A DNA stretch of 10,067 nt. Origin: Lentisphaeria bacterium. Its GTDB lineage: Bacteria; Verrucomicrobiota; Lentisphaeria; Victivallales; UBA1829. The notes under the pieces are model-generated. The model was not told the DNA's origin, did no database searches, and saw nothing but the letters and a program-made list of their open reading frames with translations. Positions 1-5,067 of this stretch are shown here, in pieces. The stretch is taken from assembly GCA_017623265.1 (NCBI GenBank), contig JAGAPM010000254.1:1-10067 (forward strand). Reading direction: 5' to 3'. The position numbers and the translations under genes are program-made. The stretch's first letter is position 1, and every line of letters starts with the position of its first letter.

Positions 1-1
1 C

Positions 2-48
2 GAAATGCGGGAAGTAAATGCGGAATGCGAAATGCGAAATGCGGAATG
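2..48. repeat. Degenerate short tandem repeat (AAATGCGG/AATGCG units)
   Basis: The window opens in a run of units such as GAAATGCGG, GTAAATGCGG, AATGCGA and AAATGCGG, six to eight bases long with small insertions. No reading frame or spacer pattern supports a coding or CRISPR interpretation. The tract may extend left of the window. A 13-base piece, AAGTAAATGCGGA (12-24), recurs exactly at 1454-1466 in another intergenic gap. Confidence 0.6.
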
Positions 49-95
49 AAGAATTATAAAAATTTCCGTAATAGGCCGTGAACGGTGTTTTTGTT

Positions 96-149
96 CTCAT
101 AGGTTTCATAAGACTCATAAGACTTATAGGACTTATGAGGCTTATTTTT
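96..149. repeat. 9-bp tandem repeat, about six copies
   Basis: Six consecutive 9-base units can be laid end to end: CTCATAGGT, TTCATAAGA, CTCATAAGA, CTTATAGGA, CTTATGAGG, CTTATTTTT. The consensus is roughly CTYATARGA, and the last copy decays into a T run. The array is intergenic, about 65 bases upstream of the promoter at 215-243. Nothing in it suggests protein coding. Its function is unknown; slippage-driven expansion is the simplest origin. Confidence 0.75.
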
Positions 150-214
150 TCTGTCATATTTTCTATTGTTTTCTGTTTTATTGCAAGATATATTAATACT
201 TTATTTCCAGCCAC

Positions 215-243
215 TTGACAAATCCCGTTTCAGGGGTTATATT
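215..243 (+). promoter_or_regulatory. Sigma70-type promoter of the FMN enzyme gene
   Basis: TTGACA (215-220, perfect -35) is followed by a 17-base spacer and TATATT (238-243, -10). The stretch upstream (about 150-210) is AT-rich, like an UP element. Transcription would begin near 250, giving a leader of about 65 bases. The Shine-Dalgarno-like AAAGGAAA (303-310) sits five bases before the ATG at 316. Confidence 0.8.
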
Positions 244-315
244 ATGTAAGTTGCAAGAAGAAATAAAACTCTGTCACAGAAAACACAACTGTATTTAAAG
301 CGAAAGGAAACTGTT

Positions 316-1341
316 ATGACAGAACTGAAACATCTGACGCCGCTTATGAAGCGGGGCAGCGAATTCCTCAATGTAAAATATCCCATCCTCTGCGGTGCTA
401 TGACCTGGGTTTCTGAACCGAAACTGGTGGCAGCGGTGTGCAATTCCGGCTGCTTCGGCTGTCTTGCCGGGGGCAATGCGCCGGTGGAAGTGCTGCGCAG
501 CCAGATCCAGGAACTGCGGACTCTCACGGATAAACCCTTTGCCGTGAACCTGATCACCATTGCGCCTGCGTATCTGGATCATCTTGCTTTGATGGCGGAA
601 ATGAAAGTGCCGTACATCGTATTTGCGGGCAGTTTCCCCAAGGAAAAAGAAGTGGAAGCGGCGAAAGCCACCGGTGCGAAAGTGCTGTGTTTTGCCTCCA
701 CCATCTCCATTGCAGAACGTATGATCAAGTTCGGCGCGGATGCCATCATTCTGGAAGGTAGTGAAGCCGGCGGACACATCGGGCACGTCTCCAGCGTGGT
801 GCTGATGCAGCAGGTTCTTTTCCGTTTTGCCGATCAGCTGCCGGTCTTTGTGGCGGGCGGTATCGCCACCGGCAAGATGATCGCCCACGCCCTGTTGATG
901 GGTGCAAGCGGTGCCCAGCTGGGAACACGGTTTGTCATGACGGAAGAATGTCGCGTTCACGATAATTTCAAGATGGCATTCCGCCGTGCCAACGCCCGCG
1001 ATGCCATCGCCACGCCCCAGTTCGACTCCAAACTGCCGGTGGTTTCCGTGCGCGCCCTCCGCAACAAAGGCATGGATGAATTCGGCAAACTGCAGCTGAA
1101 ACTGCTGAAAGAGCTGGAAGCCGGGACCGTTTCCAGACAGTTCGCACAGGAAGAAGTGGAACGGTTCTGGGTCGGCGCTCTCCGCCGTGCCGCAATCGAA
1201 GGCGATGTGGACAACGGCTCTCTGATGGCGGGTCAGAGTGTGGGTCTGGTGGATAAGATCGTTCCGATCAAGGATCTGGTGGAAGAACTGGTCACCGATG
1301 CCGAAACCGAACTGGCACGGGTCCGTGGTCTGCTGGTATAA
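316..1341 (+). CDS. FMN-dependent enoyl-ACP reductase II (FabK) / nitronate monooxygenase family protein
   Basis: This 341-residue protein is a complete TIM-barrel flavoenzyme of the family that includes FabK (NAD(P)H-dependent enoyl-ACP reduction in fatty acid synthesis) and nitronate monooxygenase. Seen directly: the FMN/active-site motif EGSEAGGHIGH at residues 147-157 with the conserved His154, the phosphate-binding VAGGIATG at 179-186, and GASGAQLGTRF at 196-206. The C-terminal part (GSLMAGQSVGLVDKI, 301-315, followed by an acidic helix) resembles FabK more than classical nitronate monooxygenases, and the GGHIG form of the histidine motif also fits FabK. Length matches the family. The start is fixed by AAAGGAAA at 303-310. 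The gene is monocistronic, with its own promoter and terminator. The family is certain; the substrate cannot be decided from sequence alone, and automatic annotation would probably say nitronate monooxygenase. Confidence 0.9.
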   Translation: MTELKHLTPLMKRGSEFLNVKYPILCGAMTWVSEPKLVAAVCNSGCFGCLAGGNAPVEVLRSQIQELRTLTDKPFAVNLITIAPAYLDHLALMAEMKVPYIVFAGSFPKEKEVEAAKATGAKVLCFASTISIAERMIKFGADAIILEGSEAGGHIGHVSSVVLMQQVLFRFADQLPVFVAGGIATGKMIAHALLMGASGAQLGTRFVMTEECRVHDNFKMAFRRANARDAIATPQFDSKLPVVSVRALRNKGMDEFGKLQLKLLKELEAGTVSRQFAQEEVERFWVGALRRAAIEGDVDNGSLMAGQSVGLVDKIVPIKDLVEELVTDAETELARVRGLLV

Positions 1342-1365
1342 CCGATTTTTTCCAAAAATTTCAAG

Positions 1366-1402
1366 CGAAGCATGGAGTAAAACTCTGTGCTTCGTTTTTT
1401 TT
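1366..1402 (+). terminator. Rho-independent terminator of the FMN enzyme gene
   Basis: The stem CGAAGCA (1366-1372) pairs with TGCTTCG (1388-1394). It continues inward through wobble pairs and GAGT/ACTC to a small A-rich loop, and eight T residues follow (1395-1402). It lies 24 bases after the stop codon at 1341. Confidence 0.9.
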
Positions 1403-1416
1403 ATAAAAAGCGACAT

Positions 1417-1450
1417 AAAAAAAGCTCCTGTGTTGAGTTACACAGGAGCT
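1417..1450 (-). terminator. Rho-independent terminator of the minus-strand membrane-protein operon
   Basis: AGCTCCTGTGT (1423-1433) and ACACAGGAGCT (1440-1450) form a perfect 11-bp stem around a six-base loop. On the minus strand the hairpin is followed by a run of seven T (A run at 1417-1423 on the plus strand). It sits 22 bases past the stop codon of the gene at 1473-2096 and back to back with the plus-strand terminator. Confidence 0.92.
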
Positions 1451-1472
1451 GAAAAGTAAATGCGGATCCGTT

Positions 1473-2096
1473 TTATCTATATTTCAATTGGCGGTAATAA
1501 GGTTCAAAAACTTTGATCTTTTCGCAAAGGTTTTCGTATTCTGTTCCTTTTACAATCGTTGAGATTTTATCTTTTGACTGGTTGTTTTTTCGCGCGAGGG
1601 CCTCATATTTATCCTTCATGGCAACCGTTTTTTCATAGTCTCTGATAAACTCATGAACAGATCGTTTCAGGGGATCATTCTTTGACGGCGGACAAATTCG
1701 TGTTCCCTCATAATGTTTCCACTGCGGATATGCTTCCAAAAATTGCTTCAGATACCCCTTCATTTCACTGTCCTGCAGTTGTTTCCAGTTTGCGCCGTAA
1801 TTTGCATTCATCCATGCGGACCAGAGTTGATTCAGTTCCTTTTCGTTGTCCGTTGTATATTTATCAAAGAACATATCTGCCTGATGATATAACTGAACAC
1901 ATGCAAAACGTGCCCCGGAGAGTATTTTCCTGCCTGCTTCATATTTTTTCAATTCCGGAGCTTTGTTGTTTTTGTAGTCCAATCCTTTTACGGCGAGGAA
2001 AATCAGAATCACCATTGCGCAAATAAAAAATGTGATCAGGTTAAAGATCAGCCGACTCTGCTTGAACTTCCGGAATGCTTCCATTTTATCTTCCAT
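1473..2096 (-). CDS. Hypothetical protein with one N-terminal membrane span (207 aa)
   Basis: I do not recognise this family. The protein has a short basic N-terminus, one clear hydrophobic segment at about residues 17-37 (LIFNLITFFICAMVILIFLA region), and then about 170 hydrophilic residues rich in Lys, Glu, Tyr and Trp, predicted mostly helical and probably outside the membrane. There is no recognisable catalytic motif. It is the second gene of a two-gene minus-strand unit, 17 bases downstream of another small single-span protein, and ends at a strong terminator. GAGAGG (2106-2111, minus) lies nine bases before the chosen ATG; the in-frame Met5 is a possible alternative start. The gene is visibly more AT-rich than tyrA or dsbD, which suggests an acquired accessory gene. 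It is intact as an ORF, but its role is unknown. Confidence 0.75.
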   Translation of the reverse strand: MEDKMEAFRKFKQSRLIFNLITFFICAMVILIFLAVKGLDYKNNKAPELKKYEAGRKILSGARFACVQLYHQADMFFDKYTTDNEKELNQLWSAWMNANYGANWKQLQDSEMKGYLKQFLEAYPQWKHYEGTRICPPSKNDPLKRSVHEFIRDYEKTVAMKDKYEALARKNNQSKDKISTIVKGTEYENLCEKIKVFEPYYRQLKYR

Positions 2097-2113
2097 ATCG
2101 CTCTGCCTCTCTT

Positions 2114-2359
2114 TCAGAATGCCTCGTAAGACTTCACCGGCTGCGGAAATTCTTCTGCGTAACGCCGTTTTAGCTCATCGCTGTTTGTTGGGTATTTTTC
2201 GCGGATATCGCTTTTCTCATTCATGAACTTTTCATCATAGTGGTTGCGGATCGCAACGCAACTCAGGACCGTGACGGTGATCATCACGACAAATAAAATG
2301 CCGGTAAGCACATTGATTCCGATCTTTTTGTCTTCAATGGGGTCTCTTTGGACAATCAT
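2114..2359 (-). CDS. Hypothetical small membrane protein (81 aa)
   Basis: This 81-residue protein has a hydrophilic N-terminus (about 12 residues), one membrane span at about 13-36 (ending in TVLSCVAIRN) and a charged tail with the run DEKFMNEKSDIREKY. The family is not recognised. The start at 2359 is chosen because AAGGAGG (2365-2371, minus) lies five bases before this ATG. A longer frame with ATGs at 2410 and 2380 exists, but neither has a comparable ribosome site and 2410 lies upstream of the likely promoter -10. The gene is followed after 17 bases by the 207-residue membrane protein, so the pair is probably co-transcribed. Both having one span and a soluble tail suggests they could form a complex, which is inference only. 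Confidence 0.7.
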   Translation of the reverse strand: MIVQRDPIEDKKIGINVLTGILFVVMITVTVLSCVAIRNHYDEKFMNEKSDIREKYPTNSDELKRRYAEEFPQPVKSYEAF

Positions 2360-2387
2360 ACTCTCCTCCTTCGCGTTCATTGTTCCC

Positions 2388-2513
2388 TTACAATACACTC
2401 TCTTTGTCATAGTTCAATACATGGATCTGATCTTTTCCGGTAATTTTTTGAGCGGTGGCATTCGGAGCGCCCGGACCCAAAACGGAATCCCGGCAGATGA
2501 CCTTTGATTTCTG
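2388..2513 (-). pseudogene. Possible coding remnant without a start codon
   Basis: Read on the minus strand towards the stop at 2388-2390, this stretch gives a protein-like sequence of about 40 residues. It includes KVICRDSVLGPGAP and ends HVLNYDKESVL. It has no ATG start and continues open into the terminator of the gene at 2552-2941. The frame could be chance, or the 3' stub of a gene lost from between its neighbours. I do not recognise a family. Confidence is low, partly because a promoter for the next gene seems to lie inside it. Confidence 0.25.
2390..2417 (-). promoter_or_regulatory. Probable promoter of the two-gene membrane-protein operon
   Basis: On the minus strand TTGAAC (2412-2417) is followed by 16 bases and TATTGT (2390-2395). 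Transcription would start near 2383, about 24 bases before the ATG at 2359. The match is moderate; it is the best candidate in this gap. Confidence 0.45.
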
Positions 2514-2526
2514 ATGTAAAAAGGGG

Positions 2527-2543
2527 AAAGCCCCAAGGGCTTT
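2527..2543 (-). terminator. Probable terminator after the putative immunity gene
   Basis: AAAGCCC (2527-2533) pairs with GGGCTTT (2537-2543) around a three-base loop, nine bases past the stop codon at 2552. On the minus strand it is followed by CCCC and then TTTTT, so the T tract is slightly displaced; on the plus strand only a short T run follows. It is plausible but weaker than the two hairpins at 1366-1450. Confidence 0.55.
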
Positions 2544-2551
2544 TATGGTGT

Positions 2552-2941
2552 TTACTTGTAATATTCCTGCTCAAGTCCGTATTCTTTTATCCACCATCTT
2601 ACTTCTGGATCAGTTTTTTCGAGTTTTTTCATCTTCTCTCTTACCCACGGATCCTTGCTCATGATAAAATCTGGAATATACGGCGAATATGGCAATATGA
2701 TTTCAAATGTTTCCATATCGATCGGAAACGCTCCTAAAGCGAACTTGATATTATGTTCATCCAGGAATTCAAAGGTGAATGGATACATTTTCCCATCTTC
2801 TTTTGAAATAAGATAGGATGGGAGCGGAGTCAGCATATCTTTTTCAATGATCGTTACAGAGAACCAGTGTTCCATTTCACAAAGAAAAAATTCTTCAGAG
2901 ATCGTTTCTTTGGCTATTTTGAAAGCTTCTTTCGGCGTCAT
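2552..2941 (-). CDS. Hypothetical protein, putative immunity protein of a polymorphic toxin (129 aa)
   Basis: This is an intact 129-residue acidic soluble protein with no signal peptide or membrane span. It begins MTPKEAFKIAKE, has a central beta-like stretch including YLISKEDGKMYPF at residues 43-55, and ends in a helical charged tail with two adjacent tryptophans (WW at 116-117). The family is not named with confidence. The reason for the call is context: the ATG follows a toxin C-terminal remnant on the same strand, and its Shine-Dalgarno AAGGAG (2950-2955) overlaps the toxin stop codon (2954-2956). Tight toxin-then-immunity order, a small acidic partner and terminator closure are typical of polymorphic toxin loci. 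If right, it would neutralise a papain-fold effector in the cytoplasm. It has outlived its own toxin and may now protect only against relatives. Alternative: an unrelated hypothetical gene. Confidence 0.6.
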   Translation of the reverse strand: MTPKEAFKIAKETISEEFFLCEMEHWFSVTIIEKDMLTPLPSYLISKEDGKMYPFTFEFLDEHNIKFALGAFPIDMETFEIILPYSPYIPDFIMSKDPWVREKMKKLEKTDPEVRWWIKEYGLEQEYYK

Positions 2942-2953
2942 AATTTCCGCTCC

Positions 2954-3187
2954 TTATCTCCGGTCAGGGTTCGGTCTGCATGCTTCTCTTACAGTATCAC
3001 TGAATTTCAATTTGTCAAGCCGGGCAATGCATACGCCTTTTCCCGATGCGTTTTTGAAGTGACGTTCTGCATGGATGTTGATCTCTTCGGTGGCTTTTTG
3101 CGGATCGGTAAAATATACTTTCCCTTTATGGTTTTCTGCAATGAATACATGCCCTGCGCCTTTTCCGCCGTTCCAGTATATCTGAAC
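2954..3187 (-). pseudogene. C-terminal remnant of a papain-fold-like polymorphic toxin
   Basis: Reading the minus strand up to the TAA at 2954-2956 gives about 75 residues with strong protein character: YWNGGKGAGHVFIAE, then GKVYFTDPQKATEE, then a Lys/Arg-rich end. The GHVF histidine (codon 3149-3151) followed 16 residues later by Asp in FTDPQ (codon 3104-3106) resembles the His and Asp part of papain-fold toxin domains (Tox-PL type, glutamine deamidase or protease-like). The nucleophilic Cys expected upstream is not present. Homology appears to stop near 3180, where plus-strand recombinase coding begins. No start codon or ribosome site for this frame is visible, and it meets an in-frame stop near 3350, so it is a fragment. 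It abuts the putative immunity gene with a stop/Shine-Dalgarno overlap. Family assignment rests on motif recognition only. Confidence 0.6.
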
Positions 3188-3535
3188 CTGACGAAAAGCA
3201 ATATCAAACTGTTCAACACAAAACTGGATCGTCTGAACCTTGAAGTCGCCGATCTGGAAGCCAAGGAGGAATATTACAAAGCGGAAATACAGCGGACCGA
3301 CGATAACATCCCATCCTGCCTTGAACGTCTTGCAAGTGAAATGCTGACCCTTTCAGATTTGTCAGCTAAAGCGGAACTTGAATCGGAAGACTGGAAAAAA
3401 ATCTGCGCCACCTACATCAGGAAGATAACGCTCTCAAAATCCGGATCTATCGAAATCGAACTCCAATCCCCCGCCACCAGTTCGACTAAAAACAAAAATG
3501 GCAGCCTGACCTGGATTCGAACCAAGACAAAGTGA
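3182..3535 (+). pseudogene. C-terminal tail of a large serine recombinase (truncated)
   Basis: From about 3182 the plus strand encodes a Lys/Glu/Leu-rich coiled coil (IKLFNTKLDRLNLEV onward). It is followed by a segment of the type WKKICATYIRKITLSKSG and a short beta stretch ending IEIEL. This order, a long coiled coil and then an 'eeW..v...I.kI.v' element with terminal strands, is what is seen at the end of large serine recombinases (resolvase/invertase family with recombinase and zinc-ribbon domains). The catalytic N-terminal domain, DNA-binding domain and zinc ribbon are absent. The frame happens to stay open leftwards into the antisense of the toxin remnant. It runs rightwards into the antisense strand of the tRNA-Gln gene (GSLTWIRTKTK) before stopping at 3533-3535. 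It is non-functional as it stands; it probably belonged to an element integrated beside the tRNA. Confidence 0.6.
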
Positions 3536-3572
3536 ACCAGAATCACTTGTGCTACCGTTACACCATCAGGCT
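3499..3572 (-). tRNA. tRNA-Gln (anticodon CUG), CCA encoded
   Basis: A full cloverleaf reads on the minus strand. The acceptor AGCCTGA (3566-3572) pairs with TCAGGCT (3503-3509), discriminator G is at 3502, and CCA is encoded at 3499-3501. T8 is present and the D arm contains A14 and GG. The anticodon stem AGTGA/TCACT holds the loop TTCTGGT (anticodon CTG), and the T arm is CTTGG-TTCGAAT-CCAGG. Discriminator G73 fits bacterial tRNA-Gln. It has its own strong promoter upstream, and a T-rich tract follows the 3' end (3486-3498). Its 3' end faces the recombinase remnant, the usual side for integration. Confidence 0.95.
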
Positions 3573-3594
3573 GCAAATCTTGCAACATGCCTTT

Positions 3595-3622
3595 AATATA
3601 CAGCAAAAAATTGTTTTGTCAA
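3595..3622 (-). promoter_or_regulatory. Promoter of the tRNA-Gln gene
   Basis: On the minus strand a perfect -35 TTGACA (3617-3622) is followed by a 16-base T-rich spacer and TATATT (3595-3600). The start site would be near 3588, giving a short 5' leader of about 15 bases before the mature tRNA end at 3572. Confidence 0.8.
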
Positions 3623-3666
3623 GTGCTGCTTTTCATTTTTTTCAAAAAAAAGCCGCAAGTTCCTGT

Positions 3667-3942
3667 TCAGCGCATCATATCATCGTCCCGCATACGGGGA
3701 CCGGCGTAGCTCTGCTGACGCATCCAGTTTTCGACCACGGGTTCCAGAATGAAATCTTCCAGTTCCACGTTCAGTTCGAACCGATAGTTGCAGAACGGAC
3801 AGCGTGAAAAGACTTCGATATCCGGCTGAGCGAGCTGTTCTTTACAGCGCGGACAGAGCAACAGGCGCTCATTCCGTGTGCGCTGCACATTGTTGAGCGT
3901 CTTGAAATCATATCGTTTTGTTGTGTTTGGCAAGTTTTTCAT
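3667..3942 (-). CDS. Small zinc-ribbon protein (91 aa), function unknown
   Basis: This 91-residue protein has two CxxC knuckles, CPRC at residues 30-33 and CPFC at 48-51, which should bind one zinc ion as a zinc ribbon. A basic N-terminus (KNLPNTTKRYDFK) comes before the knuckles and an acidic, Met/Arg-rich tail (RDDDMMR) follows. I cannot name the family; zinc ribbons of this size serve in nucleic-acid or protein binding. It is 63 bases downstream of tyrA on the same strand but has its own promoter at 3951-3979. The -10 is so close that transcription should begin at or within one or two bases of the ATG, so there is no room for a Shine-Dalgarno site: translation would be leaderless unless tyrA reads through. 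No convincing terminator is seen downstream, only a T run near 3650. Confidence 0.75.
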   Translation of the reverse strand: MKNLPNTTKRYDFKTLNNVQRTRNERLLLCPRCKEQLAQPDIEVFSRCPFCNYRFELNVELEDFILEPVVENWMRQQSYAGPRMRDDDMMR

Positions 3943-3950
3943 AATGTTGT

Positions 3951-3979
3951 AATATATCCCTTCTTTTGGTAAATATCAA
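3951..3979 (-). promoter_or_regulatory. Promoter of the zinc-ribbon gene, apparently leaderless
   Basis: On the minus strand TTGATA (3974-3979), a 17-base spacer and TATATT (3951-3956) lie immediately before the gene. The -10 ends nine bases before the ATG at 3942, so the expected start site falls at about 3943-3945. A purine-rich GAAGGGA inside the spacer is too far upstream to act as a ribosome site. Confidence 0.6.
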
Positions 3980-4005
3980 GTATCTGCGCAAAAGTTTTTT
4001 TGCGT

Positions 4006-4881
4006 TCAATAGCCTTTATATTTCAGCCAGGAATCCCGCAGTGCCTTGCCGTCGGCGAATTCCTGTTCAAAGTCATCGTATCTGCCTTCTGCGATCATTT
4101 TCCGGTAATCTGCCAGAGCATCCTCAAAATTTTTCAAAGCGCCAAGGACAGCGGGCGTATTGTACTCAATGATCTCCCGCCACATGGCAGGGTTGCTGGA
4201 AGCGATACGGGAAGTATCCCGGAAACCGGTGGCACAACCGGCGAACCGCAGGGCTTTTTCTTTTTCGTCATCCGAATTCAAAATCGCCATAGCAAGTCCG
4301 GAAGCGACCACATGGAGGACATGGCTGGTATGGGCGACCAGAGAGTCGTGGGCATCGGCAGCGATCATCACCGGCTTGGTGTTGATACTCCGCCAGAAGT
4401 TCTTGACATCCTCCACGGCTTCCTGCGTGGCGTTGCTGCCGGGGCAGATAAATACATCTGCATTGCTGTACAGGGTGGGGAAGGCATTTTCGCAGCCGGA
4501 TTTCTCCGTACCCGCCATGGGATGACTGCCCACAAACTGCACGCCTGCGGGGATCAGACTCCGTTCTGCGGCATCCATGATCCGCCCCTTGACACTGCCC
4601 ATATCCGTCACAATGGCACCTTTGCGCCATGCGTGTGCGTATTTTTCCATAAAGGCAATGATCTGGGGGATTGGCAGGGCAAAGACCGTGAGATCAGCTT
4701 TGGCAAGAATCGTTTCAATATCGTCTGCCGTTTCATCAGCGGCATCGTGTTCCAGACACCAGGACCGGATCTCTGCACGACGGGTCCAGCACAGACGGTG
4801 GTAGCTTCCGCCCCGCATTGCCATACCGAGGGAAGTACCCAGCAATCCCATACCGATAATTGCCACATTCTGAACTGCCAT
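4006..4881 (-). CDS. tyrA: Prephenate dehydrogenase (tyrosine biosynthesis)
   Basis: This 291-residue cytoplasmic enzyme would oxidatively decarboxylate prephenate (or arogenate) with NAD(P)+ on the path to tyrosine. Seen directly: the Rossmann dinucleotide motif GMGLLG at residues 10-15, SVKG at 96-99, the signature HPMAGTEKSG at 120-129 with the catalytic-type His120, the helical-domain segment DAHDSLVAHTSHVLH at 176-190, and GFRDTSRIA at 219-227 carrying the substrate-binding arginine region. There is no chorismate mutase domain in front and no ACT regulatory domain behind, so it is the short monofunctional form. The ATG at 4881 is chosen for its Shine-Dalgarno AAAGGAAA (4890-4897, minus) and promoter. 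The frame stays open far upstream only because it is antisense to dsbD. It is divergently transcribed from dsbD. Cofactor preference and arogenate use cannot be settled here. Confidence 0.94.
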   Translation of the reverse strand: MAVQNVAIIGMGLLGTSLGMAMRGGSYHRLCWTRRAEIRSWCLEHDAADETADDIETILAKADLTVFALPIPQIIAFMEKYAHAWRKGAIVTDMGSVKGRIMDAAERSLIPAGVQFVGSHPMAGTEKSGCENAFPTLYSNADVFICPGSNATQEAVEDVKNFWRSINTKPVMIAADAHDSLVAHTSHVLHVVASGLAMAILNSDDEKEKALRFAGCATGFRDTSRIASSNPAMWREIIEYNTPAVLGALKNFEDALADYRKMIAEGRYDDFEQEFADGKALRDSWLKYKGY

Positions 4882-4912
4882 AACGGATCTTTCCTTTCTG
4901 AAATCTGCATTT

Positions 4913-4940
4913 ACTATACACTGGAAAGATAATTTTTCAA
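4913..4940 (-). promoter_or_regulatory. Promoter of tyrA
   Basis: On the minus strand TTGAAA (4935-4940) is followed by 16 bases and TATAGT (4913-4918). The start site would be near 4906, about 25 bases before the ATG. It is arranged back to back with the dsbD promoter, their -35 boxes 29 bases apart. Confidence 0.7.
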
Positions 4941-4969
4941 TCACATTTCCGCTTTTTTTTCTTTCCGGC

Positions 4970-4998
4970 TTGACGAACCGGCAATTCCGGTGTATTTT
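4970..4998 (+). promoter_or_regulatory. Promoter of dsbD with internal inverted repeat
   Basis: TTGACG (4970-4975), a 17-base spacer and TATTTT (4993-4998) form a good sigma70 match. The spacer contains the inverted repeat ACCGG-CAATT-CCGGT (4977-4991), which could be an operator; that is a guess. The predicted leader is about 63 bases. Confidence 0.6.
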
Positions 4999-5067
4999 GT
5001 CCGGGGAACAAGTATCCGGCGTGCGGTGTCTGTTCCCGTAAAACAAAGACCTGATATGGAGGACCTT

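Noticed and set aside
1..149. CRISPR array
   Set aside because: Units are only 6-9 bases with no spacers of constant length, so these are simple tandem repeats.
295..1416. Long minus-strand open frame (373 codons) opposite the FMN enzyme gene
   Set aside because: It is rich in His/Phe/Arg/Gln without motifs, has no ribosome site and mirrors the codon pattern of the plus-strand gene, which has clear FMN motifs. It is an antisense shadow.
2867..3181. First half of the plus-strand frame 2867-3535 as a genuine N-terminus
   Set aside because: It is antisense to the toxin remnant and to the start of the putative immunity gene, with no ribosome site; only the part after about 3182 looks like protein.
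3182..3350. Continuation of the toxin frame upstream on the minus strand
   Set aside because: The frame is open back to a stop near 3350, but its Phe/Ile/Val-rich reading is what the antisense of a Lys/Glu coiled coil produces; the plus-strand recombinase reading is better. Some uncertainty remains.
3499..3530. Second copy of the tRNA-Gln 3' end marking the other side of an integrated element
   Set aside because: I scanned the window by eye for the T-arm/acceptor sequence and found no second copy longer than a few bases; any second attachment site would lie outside the window or be lost.
3987..4004. CGCAAAA/TTTTGCG inverted repeat after tyrA as a terminator
   Set aside because: The stem is AT-rich and no T tract follows it on the minus strand, so it does not qualify as an intrinsic terminator.
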